Positions 62,499-64,000 of a stretch of 64,000 bases of DNA are shown in pieces; the stretch's first letter is position 1, and each line of letters starts with the position of its first letter. This DNA comes from Chryseobacterium paridis (lineage in GTDB: Bacteria; Bacteroidota; Bacteroidia; Flavobacteriales; Weeksellaceae), in NCBI RefSeq assembly GCF_016595215.1, contig NZ_JAENHK010000010.1, forward strand, positions 2,217,390-2,281,389, written 5' to 3'. Both the position numbers and the translations under genes were made by a program. Under the pieces are notes generated by a model, which saw only the letters and a list, made by a program, of their open reading frames with translations, made no database searches and was not told where the DNA came from.

Positions 62499-62522
62499 AA
62501 GCACTTACTTGAGTAAGCGCTT
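62499..62522 (-). terminator. Minus-strand-oriented hairpin terminator after acpH
   Basis: The hairpin at 62499-62522 pairs fully only as minus-strand RNA: the plus-strand A503/C518 mismatch becomes a U-G pair. The A-rich left flank gives a U tract on that strand. No minus-strand gene precedes it for about 0.9 kb, which makes it notable. Confidence 0.6.
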
Positions 62523-62726
62523 AATAATCTTCTATTTTCGCTAAAAAATAATTTGATATGAAGATTATACGCAATTAGTAAGCATTATGATTAAAAAGTT
62601 ACAAACTAACGTTTGTTTGTTATAATTTTTTCTCAATTTTAAAAATAATTATTTCAAATGCACCATTAATAAAGGATAAAGAGCACTTTAGGTCTATATT
62701 TAAATTTATTATTTCCACAATAAAAA

Positions 62727-62748
62727 AGCACCTGCCGAGGCAAGCGCT
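62727..62748 (-). terminator. Terminator of candidate minus-strand RNA
   Basis: As minus-strand RNA this forms a 10-bp stem with two G-U pairs (62727-62736 with 62739-62748), followed by six U. On the plus strand the same positions are A/C mismatches, so it is oriented to the minus strand. It has the same layout as 62499-62522. Confidence 0.65.
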
Positions 62749-62847
62749 ATATATAATGAATTTGTGTTATTAGAATTTTGCCTGATCTATTGAGAGCAAA
62801 TGGGAACTTTCTCTCAAACAGATAAATAAATAATGTTTCTTTTTTAT

Positions 62848-62866
62848 TTGACCTTAGTAAGGTCAA
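62848..62866. repeat. 19-nt perfect palindrome
   Basis: TTGACCTTA-G-TAAGGTCAA: two 9-bp arms around one base. It is long enough to be an operator for a dimeric regulator, or a hairpin in the candidate RNA. Confidence 0.7.
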
Positions 62867-63123
62867 CTATAGCCTCAATAATATATCGGGTGACATTCGG
62901 TTATTTCATCATACAAGCACTTTTTGTAAAAAATACTTATCCTATTTGAACAGATCAAAATCATCAAGGAAAATAATGTTGAAAAAGTGTAGTTTTTTTA
63001 ATTTTCATATCAAGTTATTTTAAATTAAGTTCAAAAAAATATTATACCCTTAGCTTATCTTGATTTACAATTATTTAACTATAATGTTAAAAATTAGATA
63101 ATTTTTACACCATTATGTTAAAT

Positions 63124-63154
63124 CAAATATAACAAATTTAAATCAAAACACAAA
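63124..63154 (-). promoter_or_regulatory. Consensus promoter on the minus strand without adjacent gene
   Basis: Minus strand: TTTG (63154-63151), exactly 19 nt, TATATTTG (63131-63124). It fits the Bacteroidota consensus as well as the tRNA-Gln promoters of this window. It points into the gene-poor region. Confidence 0.6.
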
Positions 63155-63408
63155 TATTATTAAATAATATTAATAAATGTTAATAAAACACTGTAAATCA
63201 CCTACTTTTGAATTAAAAAATTGATAAAATTATCTTATTTATAATAAGATATGATAAAATCCGACATCAAAAATAATGTTAAAATTAATCATTTTTTTTC
63301 ATTATCAAATTATTTCCCCATAAAAAGAATTAAAATTTTTCACAATAATGTGTATTAAATAATAAAATATATTATTTAATCTGTTTTTGTAATTGAAATA
63401 AAAGAAAA

Positions 63409-63930
63409 TTAGAATTGTTGATAGAGATAGCGATTAGGGAAATTAAGCTTTTCGCTTTTACGCTCTCCCCTTACTATAATATGGACAATATTGATCTGAT
63501 CATCAAATAAATTATAAAGAAAACTAACTGCTGCTTCTACTTTTTTAGGCATACTTAATTGATCCGTTTCCAGAAAAACATTGACAGACTCAGCATCTTC
63601 TTCATAACCAATATAGTTTATTTTTAAAAATCGGCTATCTCCTTTAAGCTTTAAATATTCTGCACAATAGTTCTTTAAAGCCTCATCAAGTTGGCTTTTA
63701 TATTTTGGATCATTAAAATGAAAAGGCTTCCCATATTTCTTATTCAAAGCATTTTCCAGATCATCCAGAAAAAAACGTCCTGTAATTTCAAATGTTTTTG
63801 ATTTTGAATTATAATTGATTTCTACAGAACCTACATGATAAGGATGAAAATTCTCTTCAGCACACAAATTTTGCATCCCAAAAATCAGAAAGAACAATAC
63901 AAAAAGGATTTTTTTGATTTTCAAAAACAT
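63409..63930 (-). CDS. DUF6702-family exported protein
   Basis: The 173-residue product has an N-terminal signal (about residues 1-24, ending NLCAE), then HPYHVGSVEINYNSKSKTFEITGRFFLDDLENAL, typical of DUF6702, a small Bacteroidota family of unknown function. The rest is mixed alpha/beta with no catalytic motif. In related genomes it is often next to an M1-type aminopeptidase gene; the terminator at 63962-63984 shows that another minus-strand gene lies just beyond the window, compatible with that. Its own -7 element is at 63948-63955. No terminator follows directly at its 3' end. Confidence 0.8.
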   Translation of the reverse strand: MFLKIKKILFVLFFLIFGMQNLCAEENFHPYHVGSVEINYNSKSKTFEITGRFFLDDLENALNKKYGKPFHFNDPKYKSQLDEALKNYCAEYLKLKGDSRFLKINYIGYEEDAESVNVFLETDQLSMPKKVEAAVSFLYNLFDDQINIVHIIVRGERKSEKLNFPNRYLYQQF

Positions 63931-63947
63931 TATTTAAAAGGTTTAAA

Positions 63948-63955
63948 CAAATATA
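63948..63955 (-). promoter_or_regulatory. Candidate -7 element of the DUF6702 gene
   Basis: Minus-strand TATATTTG (TAnnTTTG), 17 bp before the start codon; the -33 region lies within the neighbouring terminator. Confidence 0.55.
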
Positions 63956-63961
63956 AAAAAA

Positions 63962-63984
63962 GTGAGGGTTTTAATTACCCTCAC
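63962..63984 (-). terminator. Terminator of a minus-strand gene beyond the right edge
   Basis: An 8-bp stem GTGAGGGT/ACCCTCAC (63962-63969 with 63977-63984) with seven A on the left, giving a U tract on the minus strand. Confidence 0.8.
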
Positions 63985-64000
63985 CTTCTATTATAAAATA

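Larger units (their letters stand above)
62727..63117 (-). ncRNA. Candidate non-coding RNA, about 390 nt
   Basis: A consensus promoter at 63124-63154 on the minus strand and an intrinsic terminator at 62727-62748 bracket about 390 bp without a credible gene. Inside, two further hairpins can form (62790-62817 and 62848-62866). Frames of 14 codons (starting MKIKKTTLFQHYFP) and 9 codons exist but have no family match known to me. It might be a trans-acting RNA, a leader or a gene remnant; alternatively it is only the long 3' UTR of the DUF6702 gene with a chance promoter. Class unknown. Confidence 0.35.
62523..63408. other. Gene-poor AT-rich region with several hairpins
   Basis: About 0.9 kb with no credible protein gene. 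It contains: a 6-bp arm palindrome (62601-62616), a terminator-like hairpin at 62727-62748, a TTGAGAG/CTCTCAA hairpin (62790-62817), a 19-nt palindrome (62848-62866), a minus-strand consensus promoter (63124-63154) and a plus-strand TACTTTTG (63203-63210) without a -33 box. Only tiny minus-strand frames (14 and 9 codons) lie between promoter and terminator. Confidence 0.6.

Noticed and set aside
63203..63210. Plus-strand TACTTTTG as a promoter
   Set aside because: No -33 TTG at a suitable distance and no plus-strand gene before the end of the DUF6702 gene.

Overview
The window reads as chromosomal DNA of a Bacteroidota bacterium in the Flavobacteriia/Weeksellaceae range (Chryseobacterium-like). 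The support is low GC, tandem SusC/SusD pairs, a fused CcoN-CcoO oxidase subunit, a lipoprotein Omp85 partner of TamB (TamL), a secreted protease with a type IX secretion sorting tail, and many promoters of the TTTG-N19-TAnnTTTG type instead of E. coli-type -35/-10 boxes. This is inference from gene content; no 16S gene is present.

Layout. 1-9.3 kb: the end of an MpaB/DUF2236 oxygenase, recA, an 8-bp tandem repeat array, a secreted S9 peptidase, htpG, a lipoprotein/membrane-protein pair divergent from an XRE regulator, an alkyltransferase-like protein and a 48-aa conserved small gene. 9.4-12.6 kb: a deoxyhypusine-synthase-like enzyme, an outer-membrane barrel, arfB and menE. 12.6-14.4 kb: two tandem tRNA-Gln units, then a very AT-rich segment with a second lipoprotein/membrane-protein pair. 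14.5-18.4 kb: an exported agmatine-deiminase-family enzyme with a barrel partner, an amino-acid permease and a small XRE regulator. 18.5-30.3 kb: a two-gene cbb3 oxidase operon (ccoNO, ccoP), then tamB-tamL-yihY. 30.4-32.1 kb: argS with a strong leader hairpin. 32.3-51.8 kb: four consecutive SusC/SusD pairs, all on the minus strand, with no enzymes or regulators between them. 52.1-64 kb: rnhB, yidC, pyrG, yceI-like, a small membrane protein, radA, a membrane-anchored AraC regulator, a T9SS-exported metalloprotease, acpH-like, about 0.9 kb without protein genes, and a DUF6702 gene.

Most of the window is housekeeping: recombination and repair (recA, radA, rnhB, ATL), translation (argS, tRNA-Gln, arfB), envelope biogenesis (yidC, tamB/tamL) and respiration (cbb3). 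The accessory part is the SusCD array plus secreted hydrolases, which suggests TonB-driven uptake of oligomers, possibly peptides. The parts least explained by known families are: (a) a candidate non-coding RNA on the minus strand at about 62.73-63.12 kb with a consensus promoter and an intrinsic terminator; (b) a promoter block shared by three SusC genes, with an extra motif at a fixed 12-nt spacing; (c) a 16-bp perfect hairpin at the predicted 5' end of the argS mRNA; (d) two separate cassettes of a lipoprotein with a Gly-rich hydrophobic C-terminus followed by a tiny membrane protein. No CRISPR array, insertion sequence or prophage was seen.
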